DNA of 64,000 nt. It comes from Achromobacter pulmonis (GTDB lineage Bacteria > Pseudomonadota > Gammaproteobacteria > Burkholderiales > Burkholderiaceae_B). Numbering within the stretch: position 1 is the stretch's first letter; the number at the start of each line of letters is the position of its first letter. The notes below the pieces were generated by a model. It did no database searches and was not told the DNA's origin. It worked only from the letters and a program-made list of their open reading frames with translations. Shown here piece by piece: positions 28,423-38,066 of this stretch. The stretch spans positions 1 to 64,000 of the forward strand of contig NZ_CADIJV010000005.1 of NCBI RefSeq assembly GCF_902859765.1, in the 5' to 3' direction. The translations under genes were made by a program, and so were the position numbers.

Positions 28423-29094
28423 ATGACCTTCTCGATCATTGCCCGCTGCCCCGCGTCCGGCCAGTTCGGCGCCGCCGTGTCCTCGTCCTCGCCCGCCGTG
28501 GCGGCGCGTTGCATACGCGTGCGCGCCGGCGTCGGCGCGGCGGTCAGCCAGAACATCACCGATCCGGCGCTGGGGCCGCTGGCCCTGGACCTGATGGCCG
28601 CCGGACGCACCCCGGCCCAGGCGCTGGCGCAGCTGCAGGAACGCCCGTTCATCGACTACCGGCAACTGATGGCGATCGACGCCACCCATCCGCCCGCGGT
28701 CTTCACCGGCGCCAGCGCGCTGGGTACGCTGGCCAGCGCGGCAGGCGCGCACGCCGCCTGCGCCGGCAATATGCTGGCCTCGCCCGAGGTGCCGGCGGCC
28801 ATGCTGGCGGCCTTCGAACGCGCCGAGGGCGTGTTGGCCGAACGGCTGATGCTGGCGCTGCTGGCCGGGCAGGCCGCCGGCGGCGAAGCGGGGCCGGTGC
28901 ATTCGGCCGGCCTGCTGGTGTGCCAGGACCTGGATTGGCCGATGGTCGACCTGCGCCTGGACTGGGTCGAAGACGGCCCCGTGCAAGCGTTGTACGCGGC
29001 CTGGAAGCTATACGAACCGCAGATTCCCGCCTACCTGACGCGGGCCCGCGATCCGCGCGATGCCCCGAGCTTTGGCGTGCCGGGGGATCTCTGA
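28423..29094 (+). CDS. DUF1028 family protein (Ntn-hydrolase-like)
   Basis: 223 residues from the ATG at 28423. It starts MTFSIIARCPASGQFGAAVS, then VAARCIRVRAGVGAAVSQN. This matches DUF1028, whose fold is related to Ntn hydrolases and which is thought to act on amide substrates, though no reaction is established. The LALDLMAAGRTPAQALAQL helix and the HSAGLLV strand are conserved. It lies between RidA and a LysR gene, consistent with a shared amine/amide catabolic role. Confidence 0.85.
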   Translation: MTFSIIARCPASGQFGAAVSSSSPAVAARCIRVRAGVGAAVSQNITDPALGPLALDLMAAGRTPAQALAQLQERPFIDYRQLMAIDATHPPAVFTGASALGTLASAAGAHAACAGNMLASPEVPAAMLAAFERAEGVLAERLMLALLAGQAAGGEAGPVHSAGLLVCQDLDWPMVDLRLDWVEDGPVQALYAAWKLYEPQIPAYLTRARDPRDAPSFGVPGDL

Positions 29095-29213
29095 GTTCGG
29101 CAGCCGGACGCGCCTGAGGAAAATCTTGCCCGGCGCCGCGCGAGGAGGGGATACTTTGCGTGCCCCTTCCGCGCGTTCGCCGGCCTTTTGACCCTGTTTC
29201 CTCAAGTCGGACC

Positions 29214-30197
29214 ATGCTCAACCGCATTTCCCTACGCCAGATGGAATACTTCGTGGCGACCGCCAAGCATGGCAGCATCGCCGCGGCTTCCGCCCAGATC
29301 CACATCTCGCCGCCGTCGATCTCCGCGGCCATTGCCCACATCGAAACCGAACTGGGCGTGCAGCTGTTTGTCCGGCATCCGTCCAAGGGACTGGCGCTGA
29401 CGCCGCTGGGCACGCAGGTCATGCAGGAATGCGAGGACCTGCTGGAACGCGCCGCCAAGCTGTACGAGATCGCTTCCAACTCCAACGACACCATCCAGGG
29501 CGTGCTGCGCGTGGGTTGCTTCCAGCCGCTGGCCGCCATGATCGCGCCCGAGGTCATCTTCGGGTTTTCGCGCGCGTTCGAGAAAGTCGAGCTGCATATG
29601 GCCGAAGGCGACCAGCAGGAACTCATCAACCGGCTGCATCTGCTGGAAATCGACCTTGCCATCACCTATGACCTGCAACTGGGCGACGAGATCAGTTTCG
29701 AGACGCTGGCGCATATGCCGCCGCACGTGCTGGTGAGCGAGTTGCATCCCCTGGCCCAGCAAATCGCCGTCACGCTGGACGAACTGGCGCAGCTGCCGAT
29801 GGTGCTGCTGGACCTGCCCATGAGCCGCGAGTATTTCCTGTCGCTGTTCGCCAAGGCCGGCCTGGAGCCGAACATCGTGGCGCGCTCGCGCTCCGAAGAC
29901 GTGGTGCGCTCGATGGTCGCCAACGGCATCGGCTATGCGCTGTTCAACGTGCGGCCCAAGTCGAGCCAGTCGCTCGACGGCAAGCGCCTGGTGCGGCTGC
30001 GCCTGGCCGGCGAGCACCGGCCCATGCTGCTGGGATTGGCCACCTACCGGCCGATGAAGCCATCGCGGTTGACGCAGGCCTTCATGCAGCGCTGCCGCGC
30101 CTATATCTCCGATCAATACATTCCCGGCATGAGCGCGGCGAGTTTCTTCGATCCGTACATCTCCGGCCCGGCCGCCGACACGCCGCCTTCTTCCTGA
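29214..30197 (+). CDS. LysR-family transcriptional regulator
   Basis: 327 residues from the ATG at 29214. The winged helix-turn-helix (about 5-65) contains LRQMEYFVATAKHGSIAAAS and ISPPSISAAIAHIETELG. The effector domain is of the periplasmic-binding fold. A 120-base gap separates it from the DUF1028 gene and it precedes the peptidase gene by 7 bases, so it is embedded in the cluster it probably regulates. Confidence 0.9.
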   Translation: MLNRISLRQMEYFVATAKHGSIAAASAQIHISPPSISAAIAHIETELGVQLFVRHPSKGLALTPLGTQVMQECEDLLERAAKLYEIASNSNDTIQGVLRVGCFQPLAAMIAPEVIFGFSRAFEKVELHMAEGDQQELINRLHLLEIDLAITYDLQLGDEISFETLAHMPPHVLVSELHPLAQQIAVTLDELAQLPMVLLDLPMSREYFLSLFAKAGLEPNIVARSRSEDVVRSMVANGIGYALFNVRPKSSQSLDGKRLVRLRLAGEHRPMLLGLATYRPMKPSRLTQAFMQRCRAYISDQYIPGMSAASFFDPYISGPAADTPPSS

Positions 30198-30204
30198 GCC
30201 TCGC

Positions 30205-31377
30205 ATGAATCGCCTCCCCCCTGACAGCCTGGCGCTGCTGCGCGAACTGATCGCGTTTCCCTCCGTCACCCTGACGTCCAACGCCGCCCTGATGGACCGC
30301 GTGCAGGCGGTGCTGGAGCAAGCCGGCATCGCCTCGACCCGGGTGCCGGACCCGCAGGACGCGACGCGCTGCAATCTGTACGCCAGCGTCGGCCCGCGCG
30401 ACGTGGCGGGCATCCTGTTGTCGGGCCATACCGACGTGGTGCCGGTGGCGGGCCAGCCCTGGACCACGCCGCCTTTCGAGGCCAGCGAGCGCGACGGCCG
30501 ACTGTATGGCCGCGGCGCGGCCGACATGAAGGGGTTCGTGGCGTGCGCAGTGATGGCCATGGTGCGGGCCGCGCGGCGTCCGTTGCGGCGGCCGCTGCTG
30601 CTGGCCTTGTCGTTCGACGAGGAGATCGGCTGCGTCGGCGTGCGGCACCTGCTGCGCGAACTGGAGGGCCTGGAGCCGCAGCCGCTGCTATGCGTGGTGG
30701 GCGAGCCCACGCTGATGCAGATCGGCACCGGCCACAAGGGCAAGGCGGCCTACCGCGCGCGCTGTTGCGGGCAGGCGGGCCATTCCGGCCTGGCGCCGCG
30801 CTTTGTCAACGCCATCCATACCGCCGCCGACCTGGTGGGCGCGCTGCGCGATGTGCAGCGCGAGCTGGCCGAACAGGGGCCGCGCGAGGACGGCTACGCG
30901 ATCCCCTATTCGACGGTGCATGCCGGTACGGTGCGCGGCGGGACGGCGCTGAACATCGTGCCGGCCGAATGCGAGGTGGACTTCGAGATCCGCAATGTCG
31001 CCCAGGATGAGCCGCAGCGCATCCTGGCGCGCGTGCTGGAGCGCACCCGGACGCGGATGCGCGAGGCGCAGGCCCTGCCCGAGGCCGCAATGCCCGAGAT
31101 CGTGCCGGGCAACGCGTATCCGGGGCTGTCGGTGCCGCCGGATTCGCCGGCGGTGCGCCTGCTGGCGTCAATGCTGCCGGCGGGCACGCCATGCACCAAG
31201 GTTGCCTTCGGCACCGAGGGCGGGCTGTTCGGCCAATTGTGGCAGCGGACCTCGGTGCTGGTATGCGGCCCCGGCAGTATCGAAGTGGCCCACAAGGCCG
31301 ACGAATACGTCGAGATCTCGCAGATCGAGGCCTGCGACGCGATGCTGGCGCGCCTGACCGATTATCTGTGCGACTGA
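30205..31377 (+). CDS. M20 metallopeptidase, acetylornithine deacetylase-like (ArgE)
   Basis: 390 residues. The two-zinc site is complete: His75 and Asp77 in SGHTDVVP, Asp107 in GRGAADMKG, Glu139/Glu140 in FDEEIGC, Glu167 in GEPT, and a C-terminal His in EVAHKADEYV. The dimerisation domain lies at about residues 175-290. ArgE-like members release acetate or another acyl group from N-acyl amino acids. In this locus it more likely processes an imported N-acyl or amide compound than arginine precursors, but the two cannot be separated by sequence alone. Confidence 0.88.
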   Translation: MNRLPPDSLALLRELIAFPSVTLTSNAALMDRVQAVLEQAGIASTRVPDPQDATRCNLYASVGPRDVAGILLSGHTDVVPVAGQPWTTPPFEASERDGRLYGRGAADMKGFVACAVMAMVRAARRPLRRPLLLALSFDEEIGCVGVRHLLRELEGLEPQPLLCVVGEPTLMQIGTGHKGKAAYRARCCGQAGHSGLAPRFVNAIHTAADLVGALRDVQRELAEQGPREDGYAIPYSTVHAGTVRGGTALNIVPAECEVDFEIRNVAQDEPQRILARVLERTRTRMREAQALPEAAMPEIVPGNAYPGLSVPPDSPAVRLLASMLPAGTPCTKVAFGTEGGLFGQLWQRTSVLVCGPGSIEVAHKADEYVEISQIEACDAMLARLTDYLCD

Positions 31378-31392
31378 GCGTCGCCGAAAAAG

Positions 31393-31425
31393 AAAAACCC
31401 CCGGGGCGAAGGACCGGAGGTTTTT
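31393..31425. terminator. Bidirectional terminator between the ArgE-like gene and groEL
   Basis: A5-CCCCCGG pairs with CCGGAGG-T5 with one mismatch around a 9-base loop. A/T tracts on both sides let it serve both convergent genes. A second hairpin (CCCCGGC-CGAA-GCCGGGG, 31440-31457) lies next to it on the groEL side. Confidence 0.82.
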
Positions 31426-31480
31426 CGGGGTACTGCGTTCCCCGGCCGAAGCCGGGGAGGCCTTGCAGGGGAAGCGGGAC

Positions 31481-33124
<1,644 letters not shown>

Positions 33125-33158
33125 TTAGCTTCCTTCGAAAATTCGTTTGAGGCAGGGT

Positions 33159-33446
33159 TTACAGCACCACGGCGAGGATTTCGTCCTCGCGGATGACGAG
33201 CAGCTCTTCGCCATCGACCTTGACGGCCTGGCCGGCGTACTTGCCGAACAGAACCTTGTCGCCAGCCTTCAGGTCGACCGGCAGGATCTTGCCGTCTTCG
33301 GTCTTCTTGCCGGGGCCGACGGCCACGACTTCACCTTGATCAGGCTTTTCAGCGGCGCTGTCGGGGATGACGATGCCCGACGCAGTCTTGCGCTCGTTTT
33401 CGAGGCGTTTGACGATCACGCGATCGCCCAGGGGACGCAAGGCCAT
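33159..33446 (-). CDS. groS: Co-chaperonin GroES (Hsp10)
   Basis: 95 residues. The heptameric lid of the GroEL cage. It contains the mobile loop [18 protein letters not shown] and the [17 protein letters not shown] region typical of GroES. An AGGAG site precedes the ATG. It is the first gene of groESL. Confidence 0.98.
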   Translation of the reverse strand: MALRPLGDRVIVKRLENERKTASGIVIPDSAAEKPDQGEVVAVGPGKKTEDGKILPVDLKAGDKVLFGKYAGQAVKVDGEELLVIREDEILAVVL

Positions 33447-33503
33447 GAGGAACTCCTGTTACTAAAGAAGAAAGTGAATGATCGGTTGGGCCCGGGAGGA
33501 TTG

Positions 33504-33530
33504 TTAGCACTCACCGGAGTCGAGTGCTAA
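33504..33530. promoter_or_regulatory. CIRCE operator of groESL
   Basis: A perfect TTAGCACTC-N9-GAGTGCTAA inverted repeat, the binding site of the HrcA repressor, located 58 bases upstream of groES. It predicts heat-induced derepression of groESL. Confidence 0.97.
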
Positions 33531-33557
33531 TTATAGGGATGATGTCGCGGGGTTCAA
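33530..33557 (-). promoter_or_regulatory. Sigma-70-type promoter of groESL
   Basis: On the minus strand, TTGAAC (33552-33557) and TATAAT (33530-33535) are separated by 16 bases. The -10 box touches the CIRCE element by one base, so HrcA binding would block initiation directly. A sigma-32 overlap is not evident. Confidence 0.8.
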
Positions 33558-33558
33558 G

Positions 33559-33909
33559 GGGGGAGGGGCACGCTGTTACATTTGGGCGAGGTGTCGGGGA
33601 AGTGCGTCCCTGTTTTGTCGAATTTCATCGAACTTGAGATTTGGTTCATGGACGTCGAACGCCACTCAACTTGGCAGTTGCGTCATGCCGATTGAGATTA
33701 AACAAAATGTGTCGGCCCAAAGCAGATCTGGCACTTGGGTCGATTTCAGCCCCTAAGGTACTTAGCCCCGAGTCCGTTTTTTTGAGAATTTCGTGGCACT
33801 GGGTCGTCACGGGTGAGCGATAGGCTCAACCCGCTTTCAGAGAACTTCCGCTTTCGACCCGAAGCAGCCCTTAAACCGAAGCAGACCCGTTTGGCCAAGG
33901 CGCGCTGAA
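33559..33909. other. AT-richer gene-free stretch at the left edge of a probable acquired segment
   Basis: About 350 bases with visibly lower G+C than the flanking DNA and a CTAAG-GTA-CTTAG dyad at 33753-33765. Short frames on either strand have no recognisable protein features. It probably marks the junction between the groESL backbone and the accessory region that follows. Confidence 0.45.
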
Positions 33910-34815
33910 TCAGGTGCGGCCCTGAAGAGCTACGCCTCGGGCTTCCTCGAGAATCCATGTCGCAAATGCCTGAAGCGGCCCTGCACTCAATTCGATTGGC
34001 TCGGGAAGAACGAGGCAGAAGTTTTTGGAGACCCCTTTACCGTCCGGCCAGGGCGTTACCAAACGGCCTTGTTCAAGCTCTGTCCCGATGTAAAGGCGCG
34101 GCACCAATGCCACGCCCAAGCCGGCTAGCGCTGCCTCAATCAGCATGGAATGGAGATCGTAACGGGCACCGACCGCAGAGTTCGTCAGCACGAAGCCGGA
34201 CTCTTGGGCATAGAGCTGCCAGGCGTCCGGATTTTGCCGCCTGTGAAGGCGTGGCAGTGCATCCAGTGACGTGTTTGCACCGGCGTCCTCGAGGAGCGCC
34301 GGACTGCACACGGGCACCAGCACCTCTTCGAGCAGGTGATGCAGATGCATACCCGCCCACGCGGGATGCTCGAAATGGATGGCGGCATCGAATCCGCTCC
34401 CGGCTAGGACGAAGGGGTCCATGCGCTCGGCAAGATGCACAGTGATGTTCGGATGTTTCTGTTGGAATCTTGACAAGCGAGGAATGAGCCATCGCATCGC
34501 GAACGTGGGGATGGTGGCAATGTCCAGGCTCGCGCCATCGCTCGGCTGCCCCATCAAGTACTGGCTGTCCCGATCCAGGCGGTCAAGCGATTCGCGGACT
34601 TGGGCCGCGTAACGCTCTCCGTTGGGCAGGAGGCGCACACGATTGCCGACCCGCTCGAACAGCGTGACCCCGAGGAAGGCTTCCAGCCTGCCAATCTGGC
34701 GACTGATGGCTCCTTCAGTCAGAGACAGTTCCTCTGCCGCGCGCGCGAAGCTGCCGTGGCGGGCGGCGGCTTCAAATGCGGTCAGTGCCGTGCTGCTGGG
34801 GATCTTCCTTCGCAT
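33910..34815 (-). CDS. LysR-family regulator (GcvA-like)
   Basis: 301 residues. The helix-turn-helix (about 5-65) reads SSTALTAFEAAARHGSFARA, then LTEGAISRQIGRLEAFLG, and an effector domain with the GLGVALVPRLYI motif follows. The PSSTALTAFEAAARHGSF start is the pattern of the GcvA-like subgroup. It is divergent from the three-gene operon at 34974-36714, which it probably controls from the shared 158-base intergenic region. Codon use is less G+C-biased than upstream genes. Confidence 0.9.
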   Translation of the reverse strand: MRRKIPSSTALTAFEAAARHGSFARAAEELSLTEGAISRQIGRLEAFLGVTLFERVGNRVRLLPNGERYAAQVRESLDRLDRDSQYLMGQPSDGASLDIATIPTFAMRWLIPRLSRFQQKHPNITVHLAERMDPFVLAGSGFDAAIHFEHPAWAGMHLHHLLEEVLVPVCSPALLEDAGANTSLDALPRLHRRQNPDAWQLYAQESGFVLTNSAVGARYDLHSMLIEAALAGLGVALVPRLYIGTELEQGRLVTPWPDGKGVSKNFCLVLPEPIELSAGPLQAFATWILEEARGVALQGRT

Positions 34816-34973
34816 GAGCGCTCCCGTTCTGAAGCTGGCGATCCAGCTTAGCTTGATCTTTTATCACTGAAGCATACCGAATAATCGTTTTATGCGCGGA
34901 TATCAAGGTCATACCATGACGGAACATCAACAAAGAGGGCCGGACGCACAAGAAGTCCGGTAGCGAGTCACCC

Positions 34974-35534
34974 ATGATCTATACCGTCGAGTGCAGCTTT
35001 GCCGACCCAGCCAGCGAAGCGGAGTGGAATGATTTCTACAGCCTGGAAAAGCTGCCCGCGCTTATTTCAGTAAGCGGGTTCCATACCTCGCAGCGATTCA
35101 AGGCGTTGAGCCTTGGCTGCCCCGTCTACCTGGCCATGCACTCGATCGACGGTTTGTCCGTGCTTGAGGGCGATGAGTACCGCCAGAAGGGTGGCGGCAA
35201 TTTCGCTCGTTGGCAGCACCACATCACCGATTGGCACCGCAATCTTTATGGCGGCCTTGAACGCGCGCCTGCCATCGGTGAAGGAGACCATCTGATCGTC
35301 AGCGCAGTCGGTCCCGAGCCGCTCATCGAGATGGGGCTCAAGCCGGATCTGATGCGGGCCGTCGCATTGGAGACATTCCCTGAAAACAGGTGGCTGGCGA
35401 AGCTCGATAGCGCCATCGGTCTTAGTGTGGAAACCCTTCCGAAGGACGTGTACCTCTATGCCCCGATGACCCCGCAATTGACGAGTGGCCATGGCGCAGT
35501 GCCCCAGACGCAGGGGCAGAACCGACATGCCTAA
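34974..35534 (+). CDS. Conserved hypothetical, possible dimeric alpha/beta-barrel (EthD/DUF4286-like) protein
   Basis: 186 residues. The repeated pattern in MIYTVECSFADPASEAEWND, then KLPALISVSGFHTSQRF, resembles ferredoxin-like stress or EthD-type barrels, in which a strand leads to a W/H-containing helix and a GF-xx-xxRF strand. A second similar half may begin at HLIVSAVGPEP. This assignment is tentative. It is the first gene of a catabolic-looking operon, and its last 8 bases overlap the tautomerase start (ATGCCTAA). Confidence 0.6.
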   Translation: MIYTVECSFADPASEAEWNDFYSLEKLPALISVSGFHTSQRFKALSLGCPVYLAMHSIDGLSVLEGDEYRQKGGGNFARWQHHITDWHRNLYGGLERAPAIGEGDHLIVSAVGPEPLIEMGLKPDLMRAVALETFPENRWLAKLDSAIGLSVETLPKDVYLYAPMTPQLTSGHGAVPQTQGQNRHA

Positions 35535-35853
35535 CCTGACGATCTTCATCCAGGCGGAAAGGATGCCGCCCGAAGCGAATCTGGCGGAACTCACCGAACG
35601 ATGCACTCGGCTTTGCACGGACGTCCTCCAGGCTGCGCTGGACAACGTGCATGTCATCTATGTCGCTGTTCGCCAGGGGCGCGGGCATCCTGCTTACGCG
35701 GAAATCAAATACCGCCTCGAACCGCTCAGAACGCCATCGGTCATGGACGCCTTCATGGCGCGACTGGATGAGGCCATAAAGCGCCATACCGGGCTGACGG
35801 CGCGCATCCGGTGCTTCGGCTATCCGGCCCCTGCCATCTGCGCGCGGAACTGA
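35527..35853 (+). CDS. Tautomerase-superfamily protein (4-OT/CHMI-like)
   Basis: 108 residues from the ATG at 35527. It starts Met-Pro (MPNLTIFIQAERMP), placing Pro2 as the possible catalytic N-terminal base after Met removal. The VIYVAVRQGRGHPAYAEIKY segment could form the second beta-alpha unit. Length is between the short 4-oxalocrotonate tautomerases and the longer CHMI forms. It overlaps the upstream gene and lies 21 bases before the beta-lactamase-fold gene. Role as an isomerase of a ring-cleavage or enol intermediate is inferred. Confidence 0.6.
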   Translation: MPNLTIFIQAERMPPEANLAELTERCTRLCTDVLQAALDNVHVIYVAVRQGRGHPAYAEIKYRLEPLRTPSVMDAFMARLDEAIKRHTGLTARIRCFGYPAPAICARN

Positions 35854-35874
35854 TGACGCGCAAGGAGCGCCACA

Positions 35875-36714
35875 ATGAAAAAAATGAAATTTCCAGGCCA
35901 GCAGATCGGCGAGTTTTCGATCACGGCCGTCAGTGACGGATACATTTTTGCAAGTCTGGATCTTCTCTCCAATATCGATCCTATGGAGGCGTCCAAGTTG
36001 CAGCAGGACGCAGGCGTGAGCGACCCATCCTCGATCCACATCAACTGCTATCTGGTGCGTGGAAGGGGTCGCACGATCCTCATCGACGCAGGGGCGGGTG
36101 GGTTCAAGCAATGGGGTGGAAAGTTGATCGCGAATCTCGCACTTGCTGGTGTGCAGCCCGCTGACATCGACACCATTCTTCTGACGCATGCCCATCCCGA
36201 CCATGTTGGGGGGCTGCTTGACGCGTCAGGGGAAGCTGCCTTTCCCGATGCAGAGTTAGTCATCCACCAGCGTGAGGCTTCTTTCTGGAAGGATGATGGC
36301 AACCTCAGCCGAGCGAGTGAGCGGGCTCGTGGCAACTTCCTGTTTGCTCGGAAGGTGTTCGATCAGTATCGGGAGAGGACGCGCGTATTCACTGATAGCG
36401 AAGTTCTCCCCGGCATTAGTGCGGTGCCCCTTCTGGGGCATACCGCAGGACATTCCGGTTATCGCATCGAATCCGATGATCGTAGTCTGCTGGTTTGGGG
36501 GGATATCGTTCATTTCCCCCAGATCCAGATTGCGCGTCCCGACGTATCCATTGCATTCGACCAAGATCCGATTCTCTCCGCCGAAACACGATCAAAACTG
36601 TTGGATGTTGTTAGCTCGGACAAAATCCTTATCGCTGGCATGCACCTTGGCGAGCTTGGATTCGGACACATCGAGCGCAAAGGTACGCGCTACGAGATTT
36701 CCTATGAGGCTTAG
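35875..36714 (+). CDS. Metallo-beta-lactamase-fold hydrolase
   Basis: 279 residues. The two-metal signature HAHPDH is at 105-110, with further ligands in GHTAGHSGY, WGDIVHF and a C-terminal GMHLG. It has no signal peptide and starts MKKMKFPGQQIGEFSITAVSDG, close to cytosolic lactonase/quorum-quenching-type or quinohemoprotein-linked hydrolases of this superfamily. It is probably a lactone or thioester hydrolase in the same pathway as the tautomerase. The substrate is unknown. Confidence 0.85.
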   Translation: MKKMKFPGQQIGEFSITAVSDGYIFASLDLLSNIDPMEASKLQQDAGVSDPSSIHINCYLVRGRGRTILIDAGAGGFKQWGGKLIANLALAGVQPADIDTILLTHAHPDHVGGLLDASGEAAFPDAELVIHQREASFWKDDGNLSRASERARGNFLFARKVFDQYRERTRVFTDSEVLPGISAVPLLGHTAGHSGYRIESDDRSLLVWGDIVHFPQIQIARPDVSIAFDQDPILSAETRSKLLDVVSSDKILIAGMHLGELGFGHIERKGTRYEISYEA

Positions 36715-36759
36715 CGCCCGGTAGAGATGTCTGGGATCAGCCAGCAGCGGGGAATGAGA

Positions 36760-36880
36760 TCAATGATCCCATGGTGCTTGCTGCCAGCGATCAAACAGAA
36801 AATCACTGAACGCCGTCAGCCGGCGCGGCACCGGTTCGCGCCGTGCTCGCACGATGCTGACCTGTATTGACCCAGCGGAA
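36760..36880 (-). pseudogene. LysR-family C-terminal remnant
   Basis: On the minus strand the frame ends QVSIVRARREPVPRRLTAF, then SDFLFDRWQQAPWDH, then stop at 36760. This is the usual LysR end (a VSIVRARR strand, then RLTAFxDFLxxRW). Upstream coding is lost within about 40 codons and no helix-turn-helix follows. It is a decayed 3' end, evidence of past rearrangement in this segment. A small AACCTG-CT-CAGGTT palindrome (36879-36892) sits at its broken end. Confidence 0.6.
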
Positions 36881-36953
36881 CCTGCTCAGGTTAAGCGGCT
36901 ACCCGAATGCGCGTTGTCCGTTTCTGGCCGGGCGCCGCCAACCCGTTACTCTC

Positions 36954-37376
36954 TCATCCTTGCCAGGCACTGGCCGCCACGCCGGCGGCCAGCAGTAGGC
37001 ACAGTGGTGAAAACACGTACGTGTCCAACCGGGCGAAGGGCTCGCCGCCAAACCGCTTGAACAATCCCACGTAGCGGAAGTCGCCAATTGCCCGTCCGAG
37101 CAGAGCCAGCGCCAGCACAGCGCCAACCCAGCGTAGCCAGGTTGGCGCCCCAAGTGTGTTCAGTAAGCCCGCGTTAACCGCAACGAGCCCGGCAAACGCC
37201 ATCAATGCCAAACCCACCACGAATGTCCCCAGAGCAGACGGCCGAAACAGAGGCTTTCCGTCTTTAACAGGCAAGGCGATCTGGTAGGCGACGCGACCGC
37301 CCAGGGCCCAGTAGATGTGCCACAGCGACAGCACGACGAACACGGCACAGGTCAAGGCGGCAATGGTGGCTTGCAT
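36954..37376 (-). CDS. DUF3995-family small membrane protein
   Basis: 140 residues from the ATG at 37376, since upstream codons are not hydrophobic. Four hydrophobic segments span most of the protein, starting with ATIAALTCAVFVVLSLWHIY and including GTFVVGLALMAFAGLVAV. The WHIYWALGG region and the C-terminal SPLCLLLAAG match DUF3995, a family of unknown function. It is a lone gene. Confidence 0.7.
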   Translation of the reverse strand: MQATIAALTCAVFVVLSLWHIYWALGGRVAYQIALPVKDGKPLFRPSALGTFVVGLALMAFAGLVAVNAGLLNTLGAPTWLRWVGAVLALALLGRAIGDFRYVGLFKRFGGEPFARLDTYVFSPLCLLLAAGVAASAWQG

Positions 37377-37483
37377 GATGATTTCAGAAAGTTGGAACCT
37401 GCGTGATTGTGCCCCGGAATTACTGAGAATGATCGGTAGGGACGAGCCGGTCATTGGCAAGCGGTCAGGTGGTCAACGCGCCG

Positions 37484-37867
37484 TTATCGGCTCTTGGAAA
37501 TCACATCGCTCATGTACTTGTTCAAATCGCGAAAATCCTGAACGGTCCAGGAGTGCGGCGCCAGCTTTACGCCGTTCTCCCTCAACGTTCTCGGAATCAG
37601 GTCTCCGTTCGGACGAAGTATTACCGACGAGACAATGACGCCAGGATAATCATTGAGCCGCTTTTTGAACGCAGCAGTTGTGAGGTCAGGCGTGGGAGGA
37701 TTGCTTTTCTTAGCCAATGGCCCTGTGCCCTTGATATCTGCACCGTGGCACATCGCGCATCTCTGCGTGTAGAGAGCCTTTCCGTTGATGTTTTGTGCGA
37801 AGGATGGTGACGGTTGAGTCAAAACCAACGTTCCTAGCGTAGCGATGAGTAATTCTCTTGCTTTCAT
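37484..37867 (-). CDS. Small c-type cytochrome
   Basis: 127 residues from the ATG at 37867. A signal peptide (MKARELLIATLGTLVLTQPS, cleaved near SFA) exports it to the periplasm. Haem binds at CAMCH (37-41) in the start NGKALYTQRCAMCHGADIKG. A C-terminal Met in MSDVIS could be the sixth ligand. The LTTAAFKKRLNDYP and VKLAPHSWTVQDFRDLNKYM segments are as in mono-haem electron carriers of dehydrogenases. No partner enzyme is adjacent, so its electron donor is unknown. Confidence 0.82.
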   Translation of the reverse strand: MKARELLIATLGTLVLTQPSPSFAQNINGKALYTQRCAMCHGADIKGTGPLAKKSNPPTPDLTTAAFKKRLNDYPGVIVSSVILRPNGDLIPRTLRENGVKLAPHSWTVQDFRDLNKYMSDVISKSR

Positions 37868-38066
37868 GGGCCCTGGCTTATCACGCAAATTGGCGGGGCG
37901 CCGAGTATAGACTCCTAAGCTAGGAATGGCTCGTCTTGGCCGCTTCTGTCCGATTACGGGCATTGCGTGACACGAGGTCCCGACCCGCGCGACCTGGACG
38001 ACCTGAGCGACGACAGCGTCCATCCGGGGGCGCACGTCTCAACGCTAAGCCTTGATGGCGATGAGG

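Noticed and set aside
33690-33810. Resemblance of part of this stretch to the inner part of Tn3-family terminal repeats (CTCA, A-run, CGGA, then CTAAG)
   Set aside because: The terminal GGGG end and a matching partner repeat were not found; similarity is short and from memory.
33641-33823. Short + strand ORF of 60 codons after groESL
   Set aside because: No ribosome site, no conserved features, and located in AT-richer junction DNA.
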